Origin: Rhipicephalus microplus
Lineage: Eukaryota > Arthropoda > Arachnida > Ixodida > Ixodidae
DNA: 64,000 nucleotides
Assembly: GCF_043290135.1 (NCBI RefSeq)
Contig: NC_134710.1
Span: 10,989,321-11,053,320, forward strand
Direction: 5' to 3'
Shown: positions 45,556-55,896 of the stretch, piece after piece
Position numbering within the stretch: position 1 is the stretch's first letter
How the letters are laid out: every line of letters starts with the position of its first letter
Made by a program: the position numbers and the translations under genes
The notes under the pieces: generated by a model
Databases searched by the model: none
What the model was told of the DNA's origin: nothing
What the model saw: only the letters and a program-made list of their open reading frames with translations

Positions 45556-46510
45556 CTATGTGTTTAACGAGCGCAGAACGACTTTGTTAGTCTTATGATC
45601 GTAAATGAAAGTTTTGTTGCCAATGATAAGCTTATCATGACGGAATTTGTAAGGTTGCTGCTGTGCCCTTCCCAACTCACCGAGAAGTTTTCTGGCTTTA
45701 AGTGTGTTAGGTGAATAGTCCTCCGATATGCGATAAACCGAACCTTTTAGCTTGCGCCCACTCGACAGTACGTTCTCCCTAACCTTAAAGTGTGCAAATT
45801 TAATGATGACTGGTCGGTTTTTGTTAGCATTATATTTACCTAAACGATGAGCCTTTTCTATATCCATTGCGTCAAGACTGATTTCTAATTCTTTGCTACA
45901 AAATTGGAGCACAGAGGCTTCCGATTCGGCCCAAGTTTCACACTCGCGATTTTTTAAACCAAAAAGAACAAGGTTCGATCGATGTGCTCGGTCTTCAAAG
46001 TCATCCAATTTGGTAATGATTGCAGTGACATCTTGTGCGTTTTGGTCTGAAAGCTTACTGATATTGTCCAATTGCGTTTTTATGCCCAATACTGATTCAC
46101 AGTCTTTTTCTATTTTAGTTAGTCTATTGTTCATCTCCCTGATCGAATCATCGTTTTGAGACAGTTTCTGCTGGATAGCCTTAAGTTCTTGTAGCATGAA
46201 AGCTTGACCAGATTGGATGTTTTTAGGTGCTGTCATTACGTCACTCGACTGTAGCGATTCGCTAGAGTCGAGTACGTTAGAGCGAGTGGTAGGACCAGGG
46301 TATAATTCAATGTCGCCTGACAAAGCTAGCAATTGCTTAATGACATGCACACAATCAAGCACGACATTGAAACAACACTGTGGGCTTGGCAACACCAGGA
46401 GGGCCGCGTAACGAGTACGACGTGTATACAGAGAGTATCGATTATTTACCTGCAGGACAAAAAGGCGTTGCAGGTAAGAGGCCGTGGCCATAGCTGTCGT
46501 GTTGCCAAGC
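45556..46510 (-). CDS. CR1 ORF1: coiled-coil nucleic-acid-binding protein
   Basis: The frame is open without damage. Near the N-terminus is a 2A-like SGDIELYPGP (46291-46320). A heptad-rich region follows (LKAIQQKLSQNDDSIREMNN, RLTKIEKDCESV), then an RRM-like core (SNLVLFGLKNRE) and the basic C-terminal domain (KAHRLGKYNANKNRPVIIKF, YRISEDYSPNTLKARKLLGE). This is the ORF1 architecture of CR1/L2 elements, which coats element RNA. The frame stays open upstream through the 5' monomers and into antisense gypsy sequence to 47310, but that extension is fortuitous. The likely start is a Met near 46490. Confidence 0.7.
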
Positions 46511-46511
46511 C

Positions 46512-47237
46512 CATTGAAGGCTGCGTTGGGCGAGTTCGAGCTTATGTAGCCCGGGGGCAAGGAGGATGTTATCCGAAGATTAGCTATCCCTGTAATCACT
46601 TGGTCCGGTAGCGGCGGTCGATGCATTGGTACGCACTTTCCGTGCGGGGGCGTAGAAGGCGATTGTGGCAGTCGTAGTTGCACAGGCCGAAGGGGTGGGT
46701 CCGGGTAGCGGTCAACGTTCAGCCATGCCGGGGACCACGACGCCTCCGGGAAGTCACCAAAGGCACCGAAACGCGCGCCGTCAGACCACGGGCCGCAGAG
46801 CGACACGAAAGCCTGCAGGACAAAAAGGCGTTGCAGGTAAGAGGCCGTGGCCATAGCTGTGGTATTGCCAAGCCCATTGAAGGCTGCGTTGGGCGAGTTC
46901 GAGCTTATGTAGTCCGGGGGCAAGGAGGATGTTATCCGAAGATTAGCGATCCCTGTAATCACTTGGTCCGGTAGCGGCGGTCGATGCATTGGTACGCACT
47001 TTCCGCGCGGGGGCGCAGAAGGCGATTGTGGCAGTCGTAGTTGCACAGGCCGAAGGAGTGGGTCCGGGTAGCGGTCAACGTTCAGCCATGCCGGGAACCA
47101 TGACGCCTCCGGGAAGTCACCAAAAACACCGAAGTGCACGCCGTCGGACCGCGGGCCGCAGAGCGACACGAAAGCTTGAAGGACAAAAAGGCGTTGCAGG
47201 TAAGAGGCCGTGGCCATAGCTGTGGTGTTGCCAAGCC
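46512..47237 (-). repeat. Tandem 5' monomers of the CR1 LINE (~361 bp, two copies plus partial)
   Basis: GC-rich units with CAAGCCCATTGAAGGCTGCG, GGGCAAGGAGGATGTTATCC, CGGTCGATGCATTGGTACGC and GGACAAAAAGGCGTTGCAGG repeat with a period of about 361 bp; a third partial copy joins ORF1. By analogy with mouse L1 and some arthropod LINEs such monomers can act as internal promoters. Confidence 0.8.
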
Positions 47238-47415
47238 CATCTGTATGGATGCAAGCGACCATGGCATCGGTGCAGTGAACAACTACGTGGTCACGACTGC
47301 GTTGACGCACACGCCAGCCGCCTTCTATCTGCCTCTGAGCACAATTACTTCTTCACAGAACGCGAGAGTTTAGCTCTCGTATGGGAGGTTCCGAAATTCA
47401 GGCCTTATCCATAGA
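47238..47415 (+). pseudogene. Same gypsy copy: RNase H continuation
   Basis: [11 protein letters not shown] continues the RNase H interrupted at 42668. A shifted frame gives [22 protein letters not shown], the next RNase H block. The copy ends near 47415. Confidence 0.75.
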
Positions 47416-47639
47416 CCCATTCCATACTTGTAAACACGGTAGGCACCGAGTGACGTCACGGCACGTTGGCTCCACGCGGTCGACCCAGCTAAAAGCGTGC
47501 CCCCAGCCTATATGACGTGACGATGAGCGCAGCCGGTGCTGTTACGAAGACGTGATGCCAACACGGTCCCGAAGGCGTCACTGCTCCAAACTCCGCCAAC
47601 ACAGTCCCGAGCCGTTGGTAGCGTGTGTTATTCAGTTCG

Positions 47640-48490
47640 CGGCTGCTTATGCGCAGAGCCGATAGACGAGCGGACGAGATGAGGGTGAGTTAAGGCAAGG
47701 TTTATGTACAGCATAGAAATAGAGGCGTTACAAATTTGGCACAGGGGTCGACAGCTTAGAAACTCTAAGAGCCGAGATGTCTTCTCTCCCATGCATCCGT
47801 CGGCTTCTATCTCTGTTACAAAGCGCACCGCCGACGAGATTACAAAGGGCGTCACGAAAGTCACCGCTGCCACGGACACTGGGCGCACTGACTACGAAAG
47901 GGGCTCGATGCAACGAGAGGCTTCTCAGACACATAGGTCTACTGCAGGCGACGCGCGGCAGGGCTTTTTTATAAGCTCTGGGTGGATCCTTTGAGTAACC
48001 AAATGTCCAACCAGAAGCACCGCTGGCCGTGATGTCGGAATCCTCTAATGAGGATCCGCCGCTGCGCGTGGTTGCACCAGGGACGAGGGATATTGCCATT
48101 CATTGCATAAGACTCGCCAGACTGGAAGGCGCAGATTGCTGCGCGTGGTTGCAGCCAAAGATGAGTGACGTTCCTACGCATTGCATAAGACTTGCCAGAC
48201 TGAAAGGTGCCGATTGCTTCAATGGGCTCGTGGGCTGAGAGAGCTGGCAGTGTGTTGCGTGACAGACCGGCGCCGCCGCTTGATGAAGTCATTGAGTTGA
48301 TCGCGTCAGGGGGGCTTGATTGCTGGCCTTGACACAGATTGCCTTTTGCAGAGGCATTGACGTTCGGTGTGGACTCGCAGGCGAAACAGTGCACAAGCTG
48401 CCTTCGAGAATGATGCATCGGGATGCCTCTCACATGTTTACAAGCGGCGGCCGCTACACAGGAAGTTGCAGTGGCTCTAGAGGGGTTCTG
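47640..48490 (-). mobile_element. LTR-like or promoter-bearing repeat, unresolved
   Basis: On the minus strand a good TATA box (GCTTATAAAAAAGCCC, near 47975) lies in GC-rich surroundings. About 90 bp upstream of it begin two ~74-bp tandem copies (48064-48137 and 48140-48212; shared GCGCGTGGTTGCA, CATTGCATAAGACT, GCCAGACTG-AAGG). This looks like the U3 of an LTR, but I find no partner or TG...CA ends. Confidence 0.35.
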
Positions 48491-49729
48491 AAATGAACAT
48501 ATGAGCTATGTCGACGTGTAGCTCCAGCTTTGAGAGCCTCACCAAGACATATAAGGTATCTTAACGGCATAAGTGTAGCTCATTTGCGAAATGCCCATGT
48601 CACACGTGCACAATTCAATTTGTACTAATGCAAGGACAGACCAAGTTCCGCAAGAGGCTCTAGGGTACAATTTGCAAATGCGGGGTGCCAAAATACGTGG
48701 CCACGAATCGTTACATGAGATCCTCGCATATAACAAATGTGCCGGAGAAGTTATTCATGCAAACGCCAATAGCAGCCTCGGCGACACTTTCTTCGGCAAT
48801 ACGCTTGCAATATTGCTTCAACAATATGCTGTGGCAGTTACGTACATCTAAGGTCTGCGACTCAATTACTACGCTCAAGCTGACACCGCGAAATGCGTAC
48901 GGACCGTAGACAGCCTCGGTAAGTTTCCGGCGTGCTGTTTTCTTTTTGTGTGTATGAATTCACACAGAAGTAAAAATCTCGTGAAGCACACCTCAGCCAG
49001 AACAGCCCTGCTCGATACACTAGTGCCAGGTGTGTCATCGCACAGCCACATATATTCAGAAAAAGCTTAGCCGAAGTCATTTTTCTTCGCTGCTTCTTTA
49101 ATCAACCATACCCATGCAGAAACACATACTCCGGCGTCGGCTCGATGACCTCGTGACACCTTTAGTTCACGCGAGTATGACGATATCGTTTTGACGTGTC
49201 AAAAACTTTTGCCGCTATATCAACAATGGCAATCATGAAAAATGCTTCGCATATATGGCAATGCTATCCAGAACGGCAACGTGCTGAGAGGTAAACCTGC
49301 TCCATTAGCCTCCACGGCTTATTGAAAAAAAAAATGCGTGATTCCATAGTATTTTAATGCCTGAGAGATGTTATTGTTTTTTTTTTCTTTGGGTAAGCTG
49401 CTCCAAAACAAAACCGATGACTCGAAGGCAAGTTCTCACCTTTCACAGCTGCGGCTAGTCTGCGACGATTTTCGTCAACAGAAAACTAAAAAAAAGAAAA
49501 AAAACCTGACCCATCTTTCTTGGGCCTTCGCACGCAAATCACCGTGAAAGCACGCTGGTACATAATTTTTTTCTCCTTTTCACAGCTGCAAATACGCAAG
49601 CACCAGTGAAAACACAGCCGTAACTACAGTGACGCAACGACTTTTGCTTACCAAGCATAACTGAACGTCCGACGACCGCACCACCGCATTTTGGTGACGT
49701 TTCTTTGGTGAAATGTAGGGAAGACAGGA
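48491..49729. other. No gene recognised
   Basis: No coding motif or clear repeat is seen apart from short A and T runs. Confidence 0.4.
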
Positions 49730-49758
49730 TGGATGGATGGATGGATGGGTGGATGGAT
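49730..49758. repeat. (GGAT)n repeat at a LINE 3' end
   Basis: Six to seven GGAT units adjoin the 3' end of the minus-strand LINE below and are probably its tail. Confidence 0.85.
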
Positions 49759-49848
49759 GTATCCGGCTATGTCCTTCAGATTGGGCAGCAGCTTACATCA
49801 CCCAGTCCTAATGTTAAGTACTATCCCTATGTGTTTAAGGATTGAATT

Positions 49849-50270
49849 TCACTCGCACCTTGATTGTAGCCACCGATAAGTTAGCCTTCTCCTGGTTATT
49901 TCTACCCACTTAAAGTCTATTTTGCCTTCACTGTCCGTAAACCCAAATGCCTGGAAAAATTCCGCACCATTATCTTGGACCATAGCGTACAGCCCTTTAC
50001 AGAACAATATCAAATGTTCAGCCATTTCCTCCGCCTCTTTACATGCACTACATGCCATGTCTGTGCCTTCGTATTTGGCTCCATACGTCTTGGTCCACAA
50101 TATTTCCCGTTCTGGCCTCGAACAGCAGAGAACTACCCAGAAATTATTGTAGATCTTTTCTTTTGCAATTTTCTGCTTGAAAGTTCGGTAGGTCTCCCAG
50201 TGACGATTTCGTAAACATTCCAATCTTCCACGTGTCTCTCTCTGTTTCTATCACCTTCTTCTTAACCGAT
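49849..50270 (-). pseudogene. C-terminal zinc-finger-like end of the interrupted LINE
   Basis: KKKVIETERDTWKIGM shifts frame into TYRTFKQKIAKEKIYNNF, ILWTKTYGAKYEGTDMACSA, then CSACKEAEEMAEHLILFC. The C-x2-C-...-H-x5-C spacing at the extreme C-terminus is common to several LINE clades and is thought to help bind nucleic acid. Confidence 0.6.
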
Positions 50271-50276
50271 GTTCTG

Positions 50277-50535
50277 TCCACCGCAGTGGTCTAGTGGCTA
50301 AGATACATGGCTGCTGACCTGCAGGTCGCCGGATCAAATTCCGGTTGCCGTAGCTACATTTTCGGTGGAGGCGAAAACGCTGTAGGCCCATGTGCTTAGA
50401 CTTAGACATACAGTAAAGAACCCCAGGTGGTTGAAATTTCCGGTAACCTCCACTACGGCGTCTCCCAGAATCATATGGTGGTTTTGGGCGTTTAAACCCC
50501 ACATTTTGGTGATTAAACCCCACAAGAGACTGAAT
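50277..50535 (+). mobile_element. tRNA-derived SINE (Ruka-type), copy 2
   Basis: CAGTGGTCTAGTGGCTAAG (A box), GGATCAAATTCCGG (B box) and the body (GGTGGAGGCGAAAACG, TAAAGAACCCCAGGTGG, CCTCCACTACGGCGTCTC, ATCATATGGTGGTTTTGGG) match the copy at 7342-7581. It lies between two parts of the interrupted LINE. No clear target duplication is seen because a CR1 tail follows. Confidence 0.8.
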
Positions 50536-51148
50536 AATCATCTTTCATTCACATGCATGTAGGGTAAAACATACATTTTTAACTCATCTGCACTCCCCCG
50601 TGTCATCCACATGTGGAACAGCCTTTCAGATGAAATCGTAGCTGATCGCAATCGAGAAAAATTCTGGCGCCTTCTACTCATCCATTTCCAGGATTAACTG
50701 CTGGTTTGATTCATATCGAAATCAGCACCTACGCGTTTATTCACTACTAGTATCTCGTTTTTTTTTTCTCTTACTTTAGACTTTTTTTTGATGGCTTGAA
50801 TACTAACATGCCATTCAGTTCTGTTGTGTATTCTTGAGCGATGTTTTCTTTTGAATAATGGAAAGTCTTTGCACAATTTGTGCTTGCTTTTTTAGCTTGT
50901 TTTACGTCATCTCACATGTATACTCATCTGATTTTCATTGCCCTCCTTAACCTATTAAAATTATTATTATTATTTTCTCATTGTTATTCCTGTCAGGACT
51001 TATAATAATTGACTATTAGTTTATGTTATTTGTTTGTACAAAATTGTGCCAATTCATGTATCTATTCCTCTTATGCTCCCCTTACACAATGCCCTGTTGG
51101 GTCAGTAAGGTATTTTAAATAAAGAAATAAATATCAATCAATAGATTA
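50536..51148 (+). mobile_element. CR1-type LINE 3' tail
   Basis: The frame ends RVIHMWNSLSDEIVADRNRE, KFWRLLLIHFQD and stop at about 50697. This is the WN-L-x-x-x-V helix found at the C-terminus of CR1/Jockey RT proteins. A 3' UTR follows, ending CCCTGTTGGGTCAGTAAGG, TATTTTAAATAAAGAAATAAAT. Severely 5'-truncated. Confidence 0.7.
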
Positions 51149-51487
51149 CCCGTTCTTTCCTTTTGGCTTGGTATTACGCTGTTGCCTAAATACTTGCTTG
51201 ACAATTTTCGAGTTCGCTTTCTCCATTTAGTGTCAACATTCTGCATGTGCAAATATCTGAAAACGTTCCTAGTCCAACGCTCCTCTCCAATTTTTCTCAA
51301 TCGCTCCTCAAGTTCTCTCTTGCTGCTAGCTACCCTGCACTCAAACGATGTCCATCCCATGTCACCCTGTACCCCCTGATTTATGGTATTACCGTTTGCT
51401 CCCAAAGCAAGTCCACCTATTCCACGTTATTGAATTTACAATCTTGCTTGAACTTTCGATTTCATGCTCATTTCAACTACTTACAGT

Positions 51488-52910
51488 TGTTCCCCACGCT
51501 TCTTCAGTTCTTGATAAGGGGGGACAGGTTGACCTCATACTCTTAGATTTTAGTAAGGCCTTCGATCGCGTATCGCATGACAAATTAATCGATAAATTAG
51601 TTCAAATCGGGCTTCCAGCATTCATCGTCTCTTGGCTAACTGCCTATTTAAGTAACCGTAGACAGTACGTCAACATTAATGAAAGCACTTCTGACGCTCT
51701 CCCTGTTACGTCTGGCGTACCGCAGGGAAGTGTGCTAGGCCCTTCACTTTTCCTTATTTTTTGTAATGACATTGTTAACGTTATAAACAGTCCGGTCCAA
51801 ATACGTCTTTTTATCTTTTTGCAGATGACTGTATACTTTTTAATGAAATTAATAGCATCGAGGACCAACTTGCGTTAAACTCGGCATTAGAAAATGTTGC
51901 TTCTTGGAGTAAAACTACTAACAAGCAATTAAACCATGAAAAAACAGTTTACCTCCGAATGACTAGAAAGAAACACCTCCTTGAATTTTCTTATTGTACT
52001 TGTGACCAACCGCTTAAGCAAGTAGATGAACACAAATATCTTGGCGTAACATTAACCAGTACTTTAAGTTGGAACTCTCACATTACTAACATATGCGCTG
52101 CCGCTTTCCGTAAACTTTGTTTATAACGACACAAACTCAAAACCGCTCCCTCTGAGGTTAAATACTTAGCATATACTTCTATAATTAAACCGAAACTTGA
52201 ATATGCCTGCGTTATTTGGGATCCTCACACTAAAACCAATATCGACTGCCTCGAAAGAATTCAAAGAAGGGCCGTCCGCTTTATTTATGGTATGTACGGT
52301 CCAACAGACTCCGTTTCTGCCCTGATGGAAAGACATGGTATCTTGACATTAGAATCACGATGCAAATCATTTAGGCTAAAATTACTGTACTAATTAGTTA
52401 ACCGGAAGCTCTTATTTGATCACAGCCCCTATATTAGTCGCCTGGAAACACGGCGCGGTCGTCATTCACACTCCCTTGCCTTAACTCTGTATTTCTGCAA
52501 AACTAATCTCTTCAAATTTTCGTTTTTCCCGCGCACAATCTGTGAGTGGAACAATTTACCGTTTGCCGCCCTGCTGTCGACAGATTCTATTGACGCACAT
52601 GTTTTCCTGAGGATGTAAAAATGTTTTGCAGTTTTTTTTATCCACTGATCCTTTTTGTTGATTACTTACTTTCAGTGCCATGTTGTTTCCCTTTGCGATT
52701 CACGCAAATGCAATTCTCGCAATCCCACTTAAATCATTGCTGTTATGATAAGCTTAGTTGCATTATTGTTGTATGTGTGTGTGATAATTGGATTATTGTA
52801 GGCTGTGTGATGCTTGACTTGATTGCCTTACTGCCTGCACCATTCCTGCTTGGGCTCCATGCCTGCAGTATCTTGTAAACAAATAAATAAAATAAATAAA
52901 ATAAAAGACC
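51488..52910 (+). mobile_element. CR1-type LINE, 5'-truncated in the RT
   Basis: The frame starts SSVLDKGGQVDLILLDFSKA, FDRVSHDKLIDKLVQIG, LSNRRQYVNINESTSDALP, VTSGVPQGSVLGPSLF. After a small frameshift ADDCILFNEINSIEDQLA follows, then KYLGVTLTSTLSWNSHI, KPKLEYACVIWDPHTK, and CEWNNLPFAALLS. The tail is (AAATAA)n at 52875-52907. It differs clearly from the CR1 copies at 42.7 kb and 50.5 kb. It cuts the minus-strand LINE between MFGNAV and KSKVQARL. Confidence 0.8.
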
Positions 52911-53079
52911 GCATTGCCAAACATCAAACCCGGTACCACGACATCTTTCTAAATCCCTCTCACAACGTCATACCTACTCTAGTTCCACAGTGTACTATTT
53001 TTCATTACAGCTGCATTCCTGTTACCCTTAGTCATTACGTATTTATCTTGTTCCCTTAAGTACTCAGCCCCATTATTTA

Positions 53080-54640
53080 TCCATATGCCAAAATATTTGT
53101 ATTCAACCACTATTTCTAGCGTGGCTTCCTGTATCTTGGGCACTGGTTCTTTGTTATCATTTAATCTTGATTGCCCGTTTTTTCCTGCTGAACTTCAAAT
53201 TTAACCTATCTCCTTCATTACCACAGATGTCTATTCATCCTTGCAGATATTCCTTGTTGTCGGCTATTAATACTATATCATCTCTATAGATCAAAGCCGG
53301 TAATGACTGTTCAATGTGTTTTTCTTGCTTGGCAAAAGAGAGGCTGAATCCGAGTCGACTACCCTCTAATTTGGCTTCTAGACCCTGTAGATATCGCATA
53401 AATAACAAAGGTTACAAGGTATATCCCTGTTGAAGCCAGCGTTGTATTTCTATAGGTTCAGATACCTGTTTTTCCCATTTTATAACTACCTTGTTACTTT
53501 TATTGATATCCTTTAGAAGCTAAGTTATTCGACCTTCCACTTCTAAAGTGTCCAGTATTTCCCACAAGTCTTCCTGAATTGAACTATCGTAAGCTTCCTT
53601 GATATATAGAAATGCCAGCCAAAGAGGCCTGTGTACTTTTTCACTATTTTAATATACTGCATCAATGAAAACAGATCGTCCTCCGACCTCCTTTGTTTAC
53701 GGAACCCATTTTGTAGCTTCCCAGCACCCCCTCCATTTTCACCCATGTCTTTAGTCTTTCCTTTGCTATCTGCATCACCAGCCTGTAAACCAGTAATGTC
53801 ACTTTTATAGGACAATAGTTGTTTATCATCAGCTTTGTCCCCCTTTTCTTTGCAGATCATGCACCTCCACCTTAGTTTCTACCTATTGGTGGCTTCACCA
53901 TCCATTATTGCTTTCCTCGCTGCCTCCCTTATTGTTTGCTTAAAGTTTGGTATTAGTTTCTTTATTAGCATAAATAGAATGCTGTCGGAGCCTGTTGATG
54001 TGCAATTAGAAACCCTTTTCTCTGCCATTTCTCCCTCTCGATGTCCGAGTGAAGCCACTGCGATAATTGGTCCATCCTCATCCGGTACGGTGGATGCAGC
54101 TCTTTCTTGGTGTTTACATTCTTTTCTCATCATTGTTTTTATATATTTTAATGACTCATCCACTTCTAGTCTAACCCCTTCAACTGTGGTTATGAACCTC
54201 TGTTCCATTCTTGTCATATTACTCAGAGAATTGAGATGGTTCCAAAACTTTGCAGCTGCCTTTCTATCTTTTTTTGTTTACTACCGCTATTCATTGGGCC
54301 CCCTTTCTTCTAATCTTTTCACTGATCGGATCGGACGCTTCCCTTCTGCAGCTCAAAAAAATTATCCCATTTTCTTTTAGCATCGTCTTCCAGTTCACCC
54401 CTCTCTTTAGCATACCTGTGTTCCTTAGAGGCTTCCTGGAGTCTTACTATGGCTCTCTAAACTTCCTCATCCCACCAGCTCTTGGGCTTGTGTCTTTTTT
54501 TTTCGGTTGATTTGACTTGCACCTTAGCAAGCTCTAACCTAAACAATCGAGTTAGACTTGTGTACGTCTACTCTGTTTTAGTAACCACGGTGATTATTTT
54601 CTCAATCTCTTTAGTTGCTATTTCTATTTGCCTTTCTGAA
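53080..54640 (-). pseudogene. RT domain of the interrupted LINE
   Basis: KQTIREAARKAIMDGEA is followed by KEKGDKADDKQLLSYKSDI, GGGAGKLQNGFRKQRRSEDD, LFSLMQYIKIVKK, LFGWHFYISR and later YRDDIVLIADNKEYLQ, where the Y-x-D-D catalytic pair survives. Frameshifts separate most of the blocks. Endonuclease lies just upstream. Confidence 0.7.
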
Positions 54641-54649
54641 TAAATATTA

Positions 54650-55343
54650 CGGTGTGGTTATTCGTAATGCCACCTTTCCAATTCCATTTCTCTTCCAAAA
54701 CTCAGTTCAATACGTTTATGATCCCTACCTAAGCTTCTGGACCCATATCCATCAATGTTGATCACCCTTAGCCGATCATATGTCCTATGTGACATTATTG
54801 CGTAATCTGTCATCGAATGCAGCCTTCCTACCTCCCATGTTATCTGCCCTTCGCATTTCTCGGTGCTGTTGCAAATGATTGAATCATGCCTTTCACACAT
54901 TTTCATTAGCATTCTACCTGTTGGGTCAGTATATCCTTCCATATCTTCTATGTGTGCATTCATATCTCCTAATATAATTACCTCGCACTCTCCTCCTAGT
55001 TCGTCAATTTCATTTTCTATGCACTGCACCATTTCTTGGTTTTTCTCTCTGGCTTTTGCCCCTGTCCACAAGTATACAAAACCAAGGAGCGTCATCTGCC
55101 CTGCCACTTTCCCTTTAGCCATAAATGTTTTCTTTACTCCTGCTTGACCCTTTGCCAGTCTGTACTTTTATGAATGAATGCCCCAATACCACCCCCCTCT
55201 CTGCTGCCTTCTGTTCTATTACAATATTCCCTTACATAGTTCGAATTGCTAAGTGGTTGGTCCATGTTCCTAAGATGTGTTTTTAGAAACTTATATATCA
55301 TCAGGTTCTCCTCCCTTAGCTGTTCTATCTCTCCCCATTTCAT
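54650..55343 (-). pseudogene. Endonuclease domain of the interrupted LINE
   Basis: YVREYCNRTEGSREGGGIGA, GFVYLWTGAKAREKNQEM, VIILGDMNAHIEDMEGY, ERHDSIICNSTEKCEGQIT, DYAIMSHRTYDRL and GRDHKRIELSF follow the order of apurinic-type LINE endonucleases (G-D-x-N, D-Y, x-D-H). One stop separates 55134 from 55122. The N-terminus is truncated at about 55345. Confidence 0.75.
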
Positions 55344-55345
55344 CC

Positions 55346-55888
55346 TATTCGCGACTCCAGCGATTCATGCGGCACTAGCAGCAATAGAGGAAAGCTGCGT
55401 ACTGAAGTCCACACAGTCCAAGCGCCCGTCGTATACGGTAGGAGCACGAAGGATGGTGCTGCCCGTGAATAAAAAACAAACGGCCAAGCAGATTTCTTCT
55501 TTCTAGGTGAGGCACAAGTGTTAACTTGCTAACTTGGACCTATAAAATGGCCATTCTATCCAGGGACTACATGCCGCTGTTATCTCCGAATTATGTAAAC
55601 AAATTTAAGAGAGACGCGGTGTGCCATGTGCATGAAGTGCGATACAGATGGTGCAATTTTTCATGCGATGCGGCGAGCGATGCAATGATGCGGCAGCCGG
55701 AGTGGTGATGTTTCATGACCTTTCATGACGTATCATCGCATCGCACCGCCGCGTAGTAGGTGCGGCAAGCATCCAACCGGCCAGATATTTTCGTCACCGA
55801 ATCACAGCAGCCAATCATAGTGCGAGCAGATGAGTGGCGTCATACCGCTATTGGTGCCATCTTCCTGTAGCTGCTCCCATCACTAGTG
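55346..55888. other. No gene recognised
   Basis: Flank of the P-like transposon pair. Nothing identifiable; several CATGA/CATCGCATCG tracts near 55680-55750. Confidence 0.4.
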
Positions 55889-55896
55889 GTCCAGGC

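Larger units (their letters stand above)
42669..47237 (-). mobile_element. Nearly complete CR1-type LINE inserted in gypsy
   Basis: The 3' tail is (TTTA)n on the plus strand at 42668-42695; the 5' end consists of tandem monomers up to about 47237. Left and right flanks are ATCCGTA (42662-42668) and ATCTGTA (47239-47245), a 7-bp target duplication with one mismatch. The host gypsy frame resumes exactly (EIR then MDASDHG). Two frames follow the CR1/L2 plan: ORF1 with coiled coil, and ORF2 with endonuclease and RT. Lesions are few: a one-base loss in a T run near 45180, a TAA at 45006-45008, and a TAG at 43440-43442. Confidence 0.88.
49759..55345 (-). mobile_element. 5'-truncated LINE interrupted by three later insertions
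   Basis: Collinear minus-strand pieces belong to one element: endonuclease 55343-54650, RT 54217-53080, further RT/C-terminal region 53040-52912 (GNRNAAVMKNSTLW, DVVVPGLMFGNAV), 51485-51150 (LALGANGNTINQGVQGDMGW) and a zinc-finger-like end 50270-49849. The gaps at 51488-52910 and 50277-51148 hold plus-strand CR1 tails and a SINE that split the reading. The tail is a GGAT repeat. Clade is uncertain; the endonuclease and the terminal CxxC...H...C resemble I/Jockey-type elements. Confidence 0.75.

Noticed and set aside
46513..47310. N-terminal extension of CR1 ORF1 through the 5' monomers
   Set aside because: The frame happens to be open through the tandem monomers and even antisense gypsy RNase H sequence outside the element, so it cannot be the native start.
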